From: Sutterella faecalis
GTDB taxonomy: Bacteria > Pseudomonadota > Gammaproteobacteria > Burkholderiales > Burkholderiaceae_F
Assembly (NCBI RefSeq): GCF_006337085.1
Contig: NZ_CP040882.1
Coordinates: 2,728,001-2,792,000, forward strand
Length of the DNA stretch: 64,000 nucleotides
Direction: 5' to 3'
Under the pieces are notes generated by a model. It had not been told where the DNA came from and ran no database searches. It saw nothing but the letters and a program-made list of their open reading frames with translations. Position numbers and translations under genes: made by a program. Below are positions 16,574 through 24,122 of the stretch, one piece after another. Each line of letters begins with the position of its first letter. Positions within the stretch are counted from its first letter, which is position 1.

Positions 16574-17200
16574 TCAGAGCGGATCGCCCGAAAGAAGCAG
16601 GAGACGCGCAATTTCTGCAGCGTTGTGGAGGTCAAGCTTCCTGTAGGCGCTGCCGCGGTGGACCTGCACGGTTTTTTCAGAAATGCCGAATTCGGCAGCT
16701 ACTTCCTTGTTGGAGTAGCCCTGAGCGACCATGCGGATCACTTCGCGCTCGCGCTGGGTGAGCTGCTCGAGGCGCGACTTGAAGTCGGCCACTTCAGCCT
16801 GGTCGCGCCGCATGGCTTTATTGCGCGCGACAGCGGCTTCGATCGTATCGATGAGGCGCGATTCCTTCGGCGGCTTCTCAATGAAGTCGAAGGCGCCGTT
16901 CTTCACGGCATTGACGGCCATGTCGATGTCGCCGTGACCGGAGACGAAGACGATCGGGAGATCGCAGCCGATGTCCTTGAGCTTGTTCTGGAGCTCAAGA
17001 CCCGACATGGAAGGCATGCGCACGTCAAGGAGAATGCAGCCCGGACGGCGGAAGTCGGCAGAGGCAAGGAACGTGCCGGCGTCGCTGTATTCCGCGCACT
17101 CGTAGTTTTCGCCCGAGAGGAGGAACGACCACGAGGAGCGCACGGCGCTGTCGTCGTCGATGATGCGGATGAGGGGCTTATTGAATTTGCTGTCCATCAT
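16574..17200 (-). CDS. FixJ/NarL-type two-component response regulator
   Basis: A 208-residue regulator. The receiver domain has the acidic cluster D15-D17 in IRIIDDDSAV, the phospho-acceptor D59 in CILLDVRMPS and the conserved K109 in FIEKP. The C-terminal LuxR-type helix-turn-helix runs LTQREREVIRMVAQGYSNKEVA...SEKTVQVHRG. The layout matches FixJ/TtrR-type regulators that respond to oxygen or alternative electron acceptors. No sensor kinase gene lies nearby, so the partner must be elsewhere or absent. Two adjacent ATG codons (17200, 17197) are possible starts; upstream extension to 17353 is not supported. It is divergent from the PPOX-like gene. Confidence 0.85.
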   Translation of the reverse strand: MMDSKFNKPLIRIIDDDSAVRSSWSFLLSGENYECAEYSDAGTFLASADFRRPGCILLDVRMPSMSGLELQNKLKDIGCDLPIVFVSGHGDIDMAVNAVKNGAFDFIEKPPKESRLIDTIEAAVARNKAMRRDQAEVADFKSRLEQLTQREREVIRMVAQGYSNKEVAAEFGISEKTVQVHRGSAYRKLDLHNAAEIARLLLLSGDPL

Positions 17201-17454
17201 TTCATTCGTCTCGCTGAAGTGCTTTTGGAGCCGCCATCGGGGGGAAATGGCAGAAAGAACTTCAATCTGGGTGCGAATCGTAAAAAACAGGGAGTATTGT
17301 AACGGGCTATGTGTGCCGCAGAGGCCGGCAACACGCTCAAATATACGATGCAATTAATTTGAGAGTACCCGCTCTCATCAGATTGGGACAAAAGATGCTG
17401 CAGGAAGAACACGCTTCAGATTTTCTCGAGGAAGACGGCAGGACGGAGCGCCCC

Positions 17455-17949
17455 ATGCGCCGGCGCGACCGCGAGCTTTCCTTCACCGATACGCTCCGCG
17501 TCATCGAGAATGCCGACTATGCCGTTCTTTCCACCGTGGATGAAGCCGGATACCCCTACGGCGTTCCGGTGAGTCCGGTGCTCGAGGGCGAGAAGCACCT
17601 TTATTTCCACTCGACGCGCGCCCTGAGCAGAAAGGCCGACAACATGCTCGAGAATCCGAAGGTGTCGCTCTGCTTTGTTGCGTCCCAGAAAACGCTGCCC
17701 CTTGAATTCACCGTCGACTATGCGAGCGCCGTCGTGGCGGGACGGGCCTGCCTCGTCATGGACGAGGATGAGCGTCGGCATGCGGCGCTTCTCATCTGCG
17801 CGCGCCATGCCCGGGAGGCCGGGAAGGAAAAAGCCGAGGCCTACTACGCGGAGGGCGGCCGCGCCATCACGATCTGGCGCGTCGATATTGAACGCGCGAG
17901 CGGAAAGTCCCGCGGCTGGGACCGCATTTCCGCCGGGCTTGCCCGCTGA
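17455..17949 (+). CDS. pyridoxamine 5'-phosphate oxidase-related, Nim-like flavoprotein
   Basis: A 164-residue protein of the split-barrel flavin-binding fold (Pyridox_ox_2). It begins MRRRDRELS and carries DYAVLSTVDEAGYPYGVPVSPV, LYFHSTRALSRKADN and NPKVSLCFV, the standard blocks of Nim-type nitroimidazole reductases and related FMN or heme-binding proteins. A GGACGGAG site precedes the ATG at 17455; an in-frame ATG at 17395 would add 20 residues. The substrate is unknown and nitroimidazole resistance should not be assumed. Confidence 0.8.
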   Translation: MRRRDRELSFTDTLRVIENADYAVLSTVDEAGYPYGVPVSPVLEGEKHLYFHSTRALSRKADNMLENPKVSLCFVASQKTLPLEFTVDYASAVVAGRACLVMDEDERRHAALLICARHAREAGKEKAEAYYAEGGRAITIWRVDIERASGKSRGWDRISAGLAR

Positions 17950-18044
17950 AAAACGCTATTCTTTCGCACCGGGCGCAGAAGACCCCGTTCGCCGGGGTTG
18001 CGCTTTCCAATGTTTCCATGACTCTATTTCCGAGAGGTTTCACC

Positions 18045-18581
18045 GTGCTTTTTTCGAAGGCAATTCCGGCAGCGATTCTTGCCGCATCACTTGTCGGCTG
18101 CGCATCCGGAACAACCGGGCGCGTCGATGAGACGGCCGATTTTGCTCCCGTTTCCTACCGCTCGGTCTGCCTCCTCGAGAACGACGCCGTGAAGAGCCCG
18201 AAGCTTCCGGACGCCATTGAGTCGGGGCTGAAGAAGGCCGGGGTCGAGGTAAAGCGCCTCCCATCCGGGACCGGGCCCATGGCCTGTCCTTTTGTGCTCA
18301 CATACGACGTCCCCTCTGAGGACGGGCTCGTGAGCGTCATTCGCTTTCAGACCTTCGAGCACGGCATTCCTCGCGTCGACGCGGCGGGTCGTGCGCCCGC
18401 AGGCCGCGCCCTCACGGTGAATGCGGTTGAAGCCTACGTGCAGGAGCTTTTCTCGAAGCTCGCTCACCGCAATCGCCCGGCGGCAGGCGACAACGTGCCC
18501 TCGGCTTCCGTCGAGCCGCCCGCTGCCGCGAAAACCTTCCGGAGCGTTCCTTCCTGGCAGGCATCAGGTTCCGGAGAATAA
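18045..18581 (+). CDS. small lipoprotein, probable paralogue of the 14125 gene
   Basis: A 178-residue protein starting with GTG at 18045, preceded by GAGAGG; an ATG at 18018 without a good site is the alternative. The signal has a hydrophobic AIPAAILAASL and lipobox LVGC. The mature core VCLLENDAVKS...LPDAIESGLKKAGVEVKRLP...ACPFVLTYDV resembles the lipoprotein at 14125, including paired cysteines around a predicted helix and strands. The C-terminus is Pro/Ala-rich and low in complexity. Function is unknown; the family may act at the outer membrane. It is followed by the thiamine riboswitch. Confidence 0.65.
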   Translation: MLFSKAIPAAILAASLVGCASGTTGRVDETADFAPVSYRSVCLLENDAVKSPKLPDAIESGLKKAGVEVKRLPSGTGPMACPFVLTYDVPSEDGLVSVIRFQTFEHGIPRVDAAGRAPAGRALTVNAVEAYVQELFSKLAHRNRPAAGDNVPSASVEPPAAAKTFRSVPSWQASGSGE

Positions 18582-18631
18582 CCACCCGGCGGACGGACGG
18601 CAGTCCGAACGCTTAAAATTGTTTACGAGCA

Positions 18632-18735
18632 GTGCGCTGGAGGTACCGCAGGCTTCCCTTCCTTTTCGGAGAAGAAGCAGCGGTTGAGAGACACTCCCAA
18701 CATCGGATCAGGTTCATACCTGCGGCGAGAAGCGC
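18632..18735 (+). ncRNA. TPP riboswitch (THI element) upstream of thiC
   Basis: Conserved blocks are in order: GGAGGTACCGC, an extended P3 hairpin (GCTTC pairing with GAAGC), the GCGGTTGAGAG sensor half, CACTCCCAAC, then GGATCAGGTTCATACCTGCGG and GAGAAGCGC closing P1. These match the thi-box consensus (CTGAGA; ACCTGATC; TACCAGCG). It lies about 100 bases upstream of the thiC start and should turn thiC off when thiamine pyrophosphate is abundant. Confidence 0.85.
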
Positions 18736-18831
18736 TTTCAGAAATGCAGAAGTTCTTCGCCTGAAGAAAGGCTTGGCTGCATTCCCTCCGGCACAGTGCT
18801 TTGAAATCGTTTTCTTTTTTGGAGAAGCGCT

Positions 18832-20478
18832 GTGACGAATGTGAAGCCGCAGATTCCGAGAGTTGTTCCGCAGCGGGAAGCATCCCCCTGCGACCGTCTT
18901 TTTGCGGGGAGGCTCCCCGGCATCCGCGTCTACGGGAAGTCTCAGGACGGTGAGCCGGTACCCTTCCGGCGGATTGATCTTGCGCCCACGCCCGCAGCCT
19001 TCGGAGGCGGCAGGCAGCCCGCAATTTTTCTCGCAGACGTGACGGGACCCTTCGGCGAAGGCGACGGGACGGGGTCGCCCCGCAGGCGCACGCGGCCGGC
19101 TCCCGGGTCTCCGACGCAGTACGAAGCGGCAAAGGCGGGGGTCATTACGCCCGAGATGTCCTTTGTGGCCGAACGCGAGAATCTCAGGCGCGACGCGCTG
19201 ATTGAAGAATTGGCGGCGATCGGGAACCCGAAGGCGAAGGCGCTCTACGAGCGCTCAGCAAAGGCAAAGCGCTTTACGCCGGAAGACGTGAGGGCGCTCG
19301 TCGCCGCGCGCGAAGCCGTGATTCCCCTCAACTTCCGCCACCCTGAAGCCGAACCCATGGCCATCGGGCGGGCGTTCGCCACGAAGGTGAACGCCAATAT
19401 CGGCACGTCCTCAATTTCGAAGGACTGGCACGAGGAAATCGGGAAGCTCCGCGAAGCGCTCTTCTGCGGCGCGGACACGGTGATGGATCTCTCGACCGGC
19501 GCGCATATTGTGGAAACCCGGGAGGCGCTCCTGAGGAGCTCTCCGGTTCCCGTGGGCACGGTGCCGATCTATGAAGCGCTCGAGCGCGCCGGGAAGCCGG
19601 AAGACCTCACCTGGGAGCATTTCCGCGACGTTATGGAAGCCCAGGCGAAGCAGGGCGTTGACTACATGACGATCCATGCGGGGGTGCTCAGGGACCACGT
19701 GGCGCTCACCAAGGATCGTCTTACCGGAATCGTCTCCCGCGGGGGCGGCCTTCTTGCTGCCTGGATGCATGCGAAAAGGGAGGAAAACTTCCTCTACCTT
19801 CATTTCGACGAAATTCTTGAAATTGCGCGCCGCTACGACGTGACGCTCTCCTTAGGCGACGGGCTTCGCTCCGGGTCCGTCCATGACGGCTGCGACAAAG
19901 CGCAGTTTGCGGAACTGAAGACCCTGGGCGAACTCAACCGCCGGGCCGCGGAAGCGGGCGTGCAGGTGATGATTGAGGGGCCGGGACACATCGTGCTCCC
20001 GAAGGTTGAGCTCAATCAGCAGCTCGAGGACGAGTGGTGCAGCCGGGCGCCCTTCTATACGCTCGGGCCCCTCGTCACCGACATGGGCGCCGGGTACGAC
20101 CACATCACGGCGGCGATCGGCGGCGCGCTGATCGGTGCTGCCGGCACGGCCATGCTCTGCTACGTGACTCCGAAGGAGCATCTCGGACTCCCCGATGCGG
20201 CGGACGTGCGCGAAGGCATGGCCGCCTTCCGGATTGCCGCCCATGCGGCGGATCTCGCCCGCGGCATTCCCGGAGCAGATCTGCGGGACCTCGCCATGAG
20301 CTCGGCGCGCTTTGAATTCCGCTGGAACGATCAGTTTGCGCTCTCAGTGGATCCGGCAAGAGCGGCGGCATTTCACGATGAGACCCTCTCGGGGAGCGGC
20401 GCGCGAGAAGCGCATTTCTGCAGCATGTGCGGGCCGCAGTTCTGCCCGATGAAGCTCGCGCGCGATCTCTTTGACTGA
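18832..20478 (+). CDS. thiC: phosphomethylpyrimidine synthase ThiC
   Basis: A 548-residue radical-SAM enzyme that converts aminoimidazole ribotide to hydroxymethylpyrimidine phosphate in thiamine biosynthesis. The C-terminal cysteine cluster CSMCGPQFC (residues 530-538) is the noncanonical 4Fe-4S motif of ThiC. Other landmarks are NANIGTSSI, ADTVMDLSTG, PVGTVPIYEA, TIHAGVL and LGPLVTDMGAGYDHI. The start is a GTG at 18832 with a GGAGAAG site. It is somewhat shorter at the N-terminus than E. coli ThiC, which is usual in many bacteria. It is preceded by a TPP riboswitch, with no other thi genes in the window. Confidence 0.95.
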   Translation: MTNVKPQIPRVVPQREASPCDRLFAGRLPGIRVYGKSQDGEPVPFRRIDLAPTPAAFGGGRQPAIFLADVTGPFGEGDGTGSPRRRTRPAPGSPTQYEAAKAGVITPEMSFVAERENLRRDALIEELAAIGNPKAKALYERSAKAKRFTPEDVRALVAAREAVIPLNFRHPEAEPMAIGRAFATKVNANIGTSSISKDWHEEIGKLREALFCGADTVMDLSTGAHIVETREALLRSSPVPVGTVPIYEALERAGKPEDLTWEHFRDVMEAQAKQGVDYMTIHAGVLRDHVALTKDRLTGIVSRGGGLLAAWMHAKREENFLYLHFDEILEIARRYDVTLSLGDGLRSGSVHDGCDKAQFAELKTLGELNRRAAEAGVQVMIEGPGHIVLPKVELNQQLEDEWCSRAPFYTLGPLVTDMGAGYDHITAAIGGALIGAAGTAMLCYVTPKEHLGLPDAADVREGMAAFRIAAHAADLARGIPGADLRDLAMSSARFEFRWNDQFALSVDPARAAAFHDETLSGSGAREAHFCSMCGPQFCPMKLARDLFD

Positions 20479-20520
20479 GAGTCCGGGCGTCGATTAGAGG
20501 TTACCCTCGGTTTTGAGGTA

Positions 20521-20552
20521 TTACCCGGCGGCATTTTTTCTCTGCCGGGTAA
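20521..20552 (+). terminator. hairpin after thiC
   Basis: TTACCCGGC pairs with GCCGGGTAA around a T-rich loop. No T-run follows, so it is a weaker terminator candidate. Confidence 0.45.
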
Positions 20553-20770
20553 ACTTCCTCTCATCACAGCCCCGAGGGGGTGTATCTCACATTCGAGTCC
20601 TTCCGGATTGTCTCCCCAGAGCTCGCGGAGCTCCTTATCTCTTATCCGGGAATGAATCGGAAAATCCTCTTTCCGATGCGGACCGAAGACGTTTTCAAAG
20701 ATTTAAAAAAGCTTGTTTCCTCTGCTCCAGGGCGGTGTGAAACGGGCATACCTGACCAAAAGGATTTCCC
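20553..20770 (+). promoter_or_regulatory. metQ leader with inverted repeats
   Basis: The leader holds GAGCTC-gcg-GAGCTC (20619-20633) and ATCGGAAA with TTTCCGAT (20656-20677). I do not recognise a named SAM riboswitch, but structure ahead of a methionine-uptake gene suggests regulation. A poor reading frame across it (from 20580) overlaps metQ and is likely chance. Confidence 0.3.
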
Positions 20771-21607
20771 ATGCAGTTCACCAGGCTTTTTGCTTCCCTC
20801 GCTCTTTCCGCCGGCCTCGCTGTCGGTCTTGCCGGCTGCGGCGACAAGGGCGCTCCCGCCCAGACGAAGGCGGATGCGGCGCCTCAGACGGTTACGCTCA
20901 AGGTGGGCGTCTCTCCGGTTCCGCACGCCGACATCATCAACTTTGTCGCGCCTCAGCTTGAGAAGGAAGGCGTCAAGGTGAAGGTGATTGAGTTCAACGA
21001 CTACGTGCAGCCGAATCTGGCCCTTGCCGAGAAGGAGCTCGACGCCAACTTCTTCCAGCATAAGCCCTACCTTGACACGTTCGCGAAGGAGCATAAGCTT
21101 TCGCTCGCCGTGCTCTGCGCCGTGCACATTGAACCGATGGGCGTCTATTCGAAGACCGTGAAGAATATCGCCGATACGCCGGAAGGCGCCAAGGTCGGCA
21201 TTCCGAACGACCCGACGAACGGCGGCCGTGCACTCAAGGTCCTTGAATCCGCGGGCCTCATCAAGGTTCGTCCGGAAGCGGGCGTCCTCGCCACGAAGAA
21301 CGACATCACCGAAAATCCGAAGAAGCTCGATTTCGTTGAAGTTGAAGCCGCGCAGCTTCCGCGCGCGCTCGATGACGTTGCGCTTGCCGTCATCAATTCC
21401 AACTTCGCGCTTTCTGCGAACCTCAATCCCGTGAAGGATGCGATCGCGATTGAATCGAAGGATTCGCCCTACGCCAACATCGTTGCGATCCGTGCGGGCG
21501 ACGAGAACCGCGCCGAGCTCCAGAAGCTCAAGGCCGCGCTTTCCACGCCTGAACTCAAGAAGTTCCTCGAGGAGAAGTATCAGGGCGCCGTGGTTCCGGC
21601 CTTCTGA
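20771..21607 (+). CDS. metQ: MetQ/NlpA-family methionine-binding lipoprotein
   Basis: A 278-residue solute-binding protein of methionine ABC transporters. It has a signal peptide with lipobox LAGC, so it is anchored to the inner-membrane outer face. The family blocks are VGVSPVPHADI, FNDYVQPNLAL, ELDANFFQHKPYLD, VHIEPMGVYS, and PNDPTNGGRAL. It delivers D/L-methionine to MetNI, which are not in this window, so it is either an orphan binding protein or served by a remote permease. It is flanked by a structured leader and a strong terminator, so it is probably monocistronic. Confidence 0.9.
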   Translation: MQFTRLFASLALSAGLAVGLAGCGDKGAPAQTKADAAPQTVTLKVGVSPVPHADIINFVAPQLEKEGVKVKVIEFNDYVQPNLALAEKELDANFFQHKPYLDTFAKEHKLSLAVLCAVHIEPMGVYSKTVKNIADTPEGAKVGIPNDPTNGGRALKVLESAGLIKVRPEAGVLATKNDITENPKKLDFVEVEAAQLPRALDDVALAVINSNFALSANLNPVKDAIAIESKDSPYANIVAIRAGDENRAELQKLKAALSTPELKKFLEEKYQGAVVPAF

Positions 21608-21680
21608 TCAAACTGAAGTCTGCTCGCGCCTGAGAACCTGAAACGAATTTCAGGCGTCGAGCTGCGGGCAACACAATCAA

Positions 21681-21719
21681 AAAAACCGGCGAATTCCTGA
21701 TGAGGAACCGCCGGTTTTT
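21681..21719. terminator. bidirectional terminator between metQ and the aldo/keto reductase gene
   Basis: AAAAACCGGCG and inner TTCCT pair with AGGAA and CGCCGGTTTTT; A-run and T-run flank both sides. Confidence 0.85.
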
Positions 21720-21746
21720 CCGTCTGGCCGCTTGCAGGATGCGCGG

Positions 21747-22622
21747 TCAGAAGGTCACGGTATCGGGATGAAGTCCCGAGAACGCCGTCTGAGGCATGAG
21801 CGTGAGTTCGTCGCGCTCTTCAGGGGTGAGCTCGAACCCGAAAATGTCGAGGTCTTCCTTCTGGTGGTGGAAGTCCGTGGCCTTCGGAATCGGGGCAATG
21901 CCGAGCTCGAGGCACCAGCGAAGCGCAACCTGTGCGGGCGTGACGCCGTGGGCAGAGGCAATTTTCTCGAGCGTCGGGTGACGCAGCAGCGTGCCGCGGC
22001 CGAGCGGGCTCCAGGCCTGAACGAGGATGCCGTGATCCATGCAGAAGCGGAGCGCGGCGCGCTGCGGGTAGCCGGGATGAATCTCAAGCTGATTCACCAT
22101 GGGCTTCACCTTCGCGCGGGCGAGGAGCGGCACGAGGTGGTGCGGGAGGAAGTTGGAAACGCCGATGGCGCGGACGGCTCCGGCCTTGTAGATCTTTTCA
22201 AAGGCGCGCCAGGTGCCCGCGTTCTGCGCCTGCCAGACCATGGGTTCGCCCTGGGCGGCCGGCCAGTGAATGAGGAGGAGGTCAAGGTAGTCGACCTGCA
22301 GCTGCTCGAGAATCATCGCGTAGGCGTCCTCTGCGCTCTCGAATGAGCGGTGGGATGCCCAGATCTTGCTCGTCAGGAAGAATTCCGAACGAGGAATGCC
22401 GGATTCGCGGATGACGTCGCCGATGAGCGCGGCGTTGTTGTAGATCTGCGCCGTATCGAAGTGACGGTAGCCGAGCTGGATTGCCGTCTGAATGGTGCTC
22501 TGGAAGTGCTCGTTGATGGGAATCTGCCACGTGCCGAAACCGATCGTGGGCATTTCCACGCCGTTGGCAAGCTTCACGGTCTGCTTCAGAGGTTCAATGA
22601 CTGTTTTCTTTTTTGTCGTCAC
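21747..22622 (-). CDS. aldo/keto reductase
   Basis: A 291-residue NADPH-dependent carbonyl reductase with an (alpha/beta)8 fold. The catalytic tetrad is visible: Asp and Tyr in FDTAQIYNN, Lys in TSKIW, and His in LLLIHWP. The cofactor region AIPKATDFHHQKEDLDIFGF matches the family (IPKS...). It resembles 2,5-diketogluconate reductase or YeaE-type enzymes. The start is uncertain: a GTG at 22622 gives the family length, while the ATG at 22715 adds a leader unlike homologues. The substrate is unknown. It is convergent with metQ and shares its terminator. Confidence 0.85.
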   Translation of the reverse strand: MTTKKKTVIEPLKQTVKLANGVEMPTIGFGTWQIPINEHFQSTIQTAIQLGYRHFDTAQIYNNAALIGDVIRESGIPRSEFFLTSKIWASHRSFESAEDAYAMILEQLQVDYLDLLLIHWPAAQGEPMVWQAQNAGTWRAFEKIYKAGAVRAIGVSNFLPHHLVPLLARAKVKPMVNQLEIHPGYPQRAALRFCMDHGILVQAWSPLGRGTLLRHPTLEKIASAHGVTPAQVALRWCLELGIAPIPKATDFHHQKEDLDIFGFELTPEERDELTLMPQTAFSGLHPDTVTF

Positions 22623-22883
22623 GATGTTCTTTATCTCAATGGGGCGGGAGGCACCGGCAGGCCGGGCGAAAGCGCTTCTGTAGGGTATCTGACTGAATGG
22701 TACCCGAGGAACCACGGATTCTATTTGATTTAAGCAAAGTATCGATCATAAATTTAGCGATCAGACTGCGTTCGGCCATAGACAAAAGGATGGAAGTTGT
22801 GATTGTCATTTCCGGATTCCGCACTGCCCGGTAGAATCCCTGCAGCTTTGCCTACTCGTCTGCTCGCCCAAGCGTCAGGAACC

Positions 22884-24050
22884 ATGAACCAATTTGACTC
22901 TGAAATCATTACCTGGCTTTTCATTGCCTTTGCCGGCGCGGCTTTCGGCGTTCTGGCGCTCCGCAGGGTCTTCTCAAGGAAGGCGCTTCCCCAGAAGCGC
23001 CGGTCGGAGAGCGCTTCGTCGGAAGCTTCGCCCCGCCGGGAGCGGATTGCGGCGCGCCGGGAGAATAGGGGACTGCCGAAAGTCGAGGTTCCGCCTCCGC
23101 CCCGAAAGCCCGAAATCATGGGGCCCGGCCGGCCGTCCCTTTTGGCCTTCTGCGCCGAAGGAGGAGAGGCGCCCGTTGCGCTCATTCAGCGATGCGATCG
23201 GTTTGACGACATGATCCCGTGCGAGGGAGCGGAAATAAAGCCAGAGGGGAAGGCGCTTCGTCTCATTGCGGATCGTCTCGGCGCGCTTGCGCACGAGCCT
23301 GACGATGAACTCGCAGAACGCACCTGGATGATTGCGGTTCCTGAGGAGACCTCCGGCAAAACGCAGGCTGCAGCCGGGGCTTTGAAGCTTCTCGCCCGCG
23401 ATGAAAAAGGATGTCCGATGGGGGAGGCGGCGCCCGTTGCGGACATTTCGGCAGAAGTCTTTGCTCGCGAACTGAAGGCGCTGCTTCCGAAGGCGGATGC
23501 GGGCGCGGGTTCTCTTCAGAAGCTCTTCCGGGAAGAGTCGGTTTTGGTTGAGGAGCTTCTTGGTGCGCGCAGAACGCGCGAAGGCGAAGGCGCTCAGGAC
23601 GAAAAGCTTCCCGGGTTCATTGCGGCGCTTCCGGAAATCTCTCCGGAAGTCTGGAGAGACTCGCCGGGGCGGCTCGAAGCGGTCCTCGAGGACCTCCGTC
23701 AGGCGATTGAAGAGAGCGACAAGGCGTTCGACCAGGAAAATACCGAAGCGTCCGAAGATCCGCGCGTTGGGCGCGCGCTGGTCCTCGACCATCTTCTCCT
23801 GATGCTTCTCCTCTCGCGCACCATTGCTTCGGGCGATTACCTTCCGGGCATGCGCGCCTCCGCCGAGGCGGTCCGCCGCGCAGTCGTTTGGGCTGCGCGA
23901 AAGAAAGGGTCCTCCCGGGAAGACGAGCTGCTCACGAATTTGAGGCGCGCGGAAGCGCTGATCGACGAGCGCGTCCTCGCAGGCGGCCGGATGACGAGAC
24001 GGATTGTGAGGCTTTCCGATGACGGCGGCATCCGATTCGGCAGCGCTTGA
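22884..24050 (+). CDS. membrane-anchored protein of unknown function
   Basis: A 388-residue protein starting with ATG at 22884 after an AGGAA site. Residues 8-24 are a single hydrophobic segment (TWLFIAFAGAAFGVLAL), followed by a basic, proline-rich linker (residues about 25-85, with VEVPPPPRKPE). The remainder is cytoplasmic-type and helical, with many acidic residues and a Leu-rich segment (RALVLDHLLLMLLLSRTIA). I do not recognise a family. The single N-terminal anchor followed by a Pro linker is a layout shared with some cell-division and envelope scaffold proteins, but this is only an analogy. Confidence 0.6.
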   Translation: MNQFDSEIITWLFIAFAGAAFGVLALRRVFSRKALPQKRRSESASSEASPRRERIAARRENRGLPKVEVPPPPRKPEIMGPGRPSLLAFCAEGGEAPVALIQRCDRFDDMIPCEGAEIKPEGKALRLIADRLGALAHEPDDELAERTWMIAVPEETSGKTQAAAGALKLLARDEKGCPMGEAAPVADISAEVFARELKALLPKADAGAGSLQKLFREESVLVEELLGARRTREGEGAQDEKLPGFIAALPEISPEVWRDSPGRLEAVLEDLRQAIEESDKAFDQENTEASEDPRVGRALVLDHLLLMLLLSRTIASGDYLPGMRASAEAVRRAVVWAARKKGSSREDELLTNLRRAEALIDERVLAGGRMTRRIVRLSDDGGIRFGSA

Positions 24051-24070
24051 TTGGCTGATCGAGAAAAAAG

Positions 24071-24108
24071 AAAACCCGCATGAGGATTGGCGTCCCATGC
24101 GGGTTTTC
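24071..24108. terminator. bidirectional terminator
   Basis: AAAACCCGCATG pairs perfectly with CATGCGGGTTTT around a 14-base loop between convergent genes. Confidence 0.85.
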
Positions 24109-24122
24109 TGTCAGAAGCGTCT

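Noticed and set aside
20553..20770. SAM riboswitch ahead of metQ
   Set aside because: Inverted repeats are present, but conserved SAM-I, SAM-II or SAM-IV core sequences were not recognised.
20580..20981. 133-codon frame in the metQ leader that overlaps metQ
   Set aside because: It overlaps the real metQ gene in another frame and has only a poor ribosome-binding site.
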